DNA of 6,640 bases, from contig JAJDEE010000040.1 of assembly GCA_029259975.1 (NCBI GenBank), positions 1 through 6,640 on the forward strand, written 5' to 3'. The notes beneath the pieces were generated by a model. That model saw only the letters and a program-made list of their open reading frames with translations. It was not told the origin of the DNA and ran no database searches. Positions 5,772-6,640 of the stretch are shown here, one piece after another. Positions within the stretch are counted from its first letter, which is position 1; every line of letters starts with the position of its first letter. The stretch is from Planctomycetota bacterium (GTDB lineage: Bacteria; Planctomycetota; Planctomycetia; Pirellulales; Lacipirellulaceae). The translations under genes were made by a program, and so were the position numbers.

Positions 5772-6640
5772 TCAGCGGCGGTCATCGAGACTTTTGCCTG
5801 TTTCGAGGTGTTGAAACTGGGGGATTAGCTGATGGATTCGCTGGACGATCTCTTTCTTGGTCACTTCAAGGGAGGGATTCTCTAAAACCTTTTCTACGAA
5901 GTCGATGAAGTCGAAGAGTGGCTCTGAATCGAGGGGCTTCGACTCAATGCCGTTGAGACTGTCAAATCCGACAGGAGCGGCAACCTCAGCGTCAGCAACG
6001 AACTCTTCGTAAGGTTTCTCGCCATCCGTGTCTTGTAGGGTGACTAGCAGGGGGTAACGGCCTTCGGCTAGGCACTCCGTAAGATGCTGTTGGGCTTCGT
6101 CGGGGTCATGAAAAACGGCAGCGTCGAGCCCATGATGCTGTAGAGTCTTCACAGCAATAGATTCCAGGTCAATCAGGTCGGCCTCGGCATCCAAGTTGGG
6201 AAACAGGAGCCAGCCGCGCGGTGCAAAAAGCGATGCCAAGAGACAAATCTGCCCCGATTCTCGCAAGGAAACAAAAAAACGTCGCGTATGGGAGGGAACC
6301 GCAATCGGCTGTCGTTTGGCGAGTCGGGTCAGGAAGCTAGCAAGCAAGCTGCCGTTAGAAAACGCGACGTTGGCAAACCGGGCCGAGGTGACATGCAGTT
6401 GGGTGGCCTGCTTCTCGGCAAAGAGCAAGCCTTCCATAATACGTTTCGTAGCCCCCATCAAACTAACGGGATTAGCCGCTTTGTCGGTGGAGACAGAAAA
6501 ATAGTGACACTGCTCATGCGTTTCTCGAAGCCAATCGAGAATCCGTGCCTGCTTGACGACGTTCGTGTCGAGCATGTGCAACAGTGAACAGACGTTTTTT
6601 TCAGAGCGCACGTGTTTGACGGCCGCGAAGTTAAGCACGT
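5772..6640 (-). CDS. CapD/FlaA1-family nucleotide-sugar 4,6-dehydratase, C-terminal part (5' end outside window)
   Basis: The visible 288 residues are the C-terminal part of a polysaccharide-biosynthesis SDR enzyme of the CapD/FlaA1 type. This family removes water across C4-C6 of a nucleotide-activated sugar, typically UDP-GlcNAc, to give a 4-keto-6-deoxy intermediate in the cytoplasm. The reading frame is open to the window edge, and the first visible codons (LNFAAVKHVRSEK) already match family core, so the true start lies upstream. Counting from the GTG at 6638, family signatures are NFAAVKHVRSEK (about 3-14), STDKAANP (50-57), MGATKR (61-66) and SARFANVAFSNGS (85-97). Methionine occupies the usual YxxxK tyrosine position, as in the known SMK-type (WbpM-like) members, so this is not evidence of inactivity. 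The acidic C-terminal third, with a GEKPYEEF segment (206-213), is typical of one subgroup. The exact sugar substrate cannot be read from this fragment. Confidence 0.88.
   Translation of the reverse strand, partial: VLNFAAVKHVRSEKNVCSLLHMLDTNVVKQARILDWLRETHEQCHYFSVSTDKAANPVSLMGATKRIMEGLLFAEKQATQLHVTSARFANVAFSNGSLLASFLTRLAKRQPIAVPSHTRRFFVSLRESGQICLLASLFAPRGWLLFPNLDAEADLIDLESIAVKTLQHHGLDAAVFHDPDEAQQHLTECLAEGRYPLLVTLQDTDGEKPYEEFVADAEVAAPVGFDSLNGIESKPLDSEPLFDFIDFVEKVLENPSLEVTKKEIVQRIHQLIPQFQHLETGKSLDDRR

Noticed and set aside
6450..6490. Loss of the catalytic tyrosine in the dehydratase (MGATK instead of YxxxK)
   Set aside because: Methionine at this position is known in the WbpM-like (SMK) members of the family, so it does not indicate a dead enzyme.
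1..6640. Change of G+C between the left and right halves as a sign of separate transfer
   Set aside because: Hand counts of sample 60-base lines scatter from 43 to 58 percent in the left half and 50 to 57 percent in the right. The ranges overlap too much to claim a boundary.
1..6640. CRISPR arrays, insertion sequences, tRNA genes
   Set aside because: I read both strands for regular repeats, transposase motifs and tRNA-like cloverleaf segments and saw none. The space is almost fully taken by six genes.

Overview
The window is one stretch of a bacterial surface-polysaccharide or glycoconjugate gene cluster. Every gene I can support lies on the minus strand, so the biology reads from position 6640 down to 64. 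The gene families (a CapD/FlaA1-type dehydratase, a sugar-nucleotide pyrophosphorylase, an SDR sugar-nucleotide reductase, two GT4 glycosyltransferases and a polyprenol-phosphate phosphoglycosyltransferase) suggest a bacterium with a lipid-linked glycan pathway, probably Gram-negative in type. Hand counts on sample lines put G+C near half. Three starts have clear Shine-Dalgarno sequences and two do not. The mix would suit a planctomycete or similar phylum, but nothing here proves the taxon.

Layout in transcription order. (1) 6640-5772: C-terminal part of a CapD-family nucleotide-sugar 4,6-dehydratase, cut by the window edge. (2) A 140-base gap, then 5631-4846: a nucleotidyltransferase that activates a sugar-1-phosphate. 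(3) 4913-3981: an SDR reductase/epimerase resembling GDP-4-keto-6-deoxy-D-mannose reductase, starting inside the end of gene 2. (4) 3984-2881: a GT4 glycosyltransferase joined to gene 3 by an ATGA overlap. (5) 2817-1549: a WbuB-like GT4 glycosyltransferase. (6) 1521-64: a monotopic phosphoglycosyltransferase fused in frame to a SAM-dependent methyltransferase. Positions 1-63 hold no gene I can support.

Inferred teamwork: genes 1-3 make one or more activated deoxy- or amino-sugars. The PGT domain of gene 6 puts the first sugar-phosphate on undecaprenyl phosphate at the inner face of the membrane. The two GT4 enzymes extend it, and the methyltransferase half of gene 6 probably decorates the lipid-linked product. 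No flippase, polymerase, ligase or export gene is visible, so the final glycan (O-antigen, capsule, exopolysaccharide or protein glycan) cannot be named.

The points most worth a second look are the PGT-methyltransferase fusion, whose junction is one base change away from a stop followed at once by ATG; the 68-base gene overlap that gives the nucleotidyltransferase an overprinted C-terminal tail; and the recurrence of Ala-Ala C-termini on three of the five complete proteins. I found no mobile element, CRISPR array, tRNA or rRNA.
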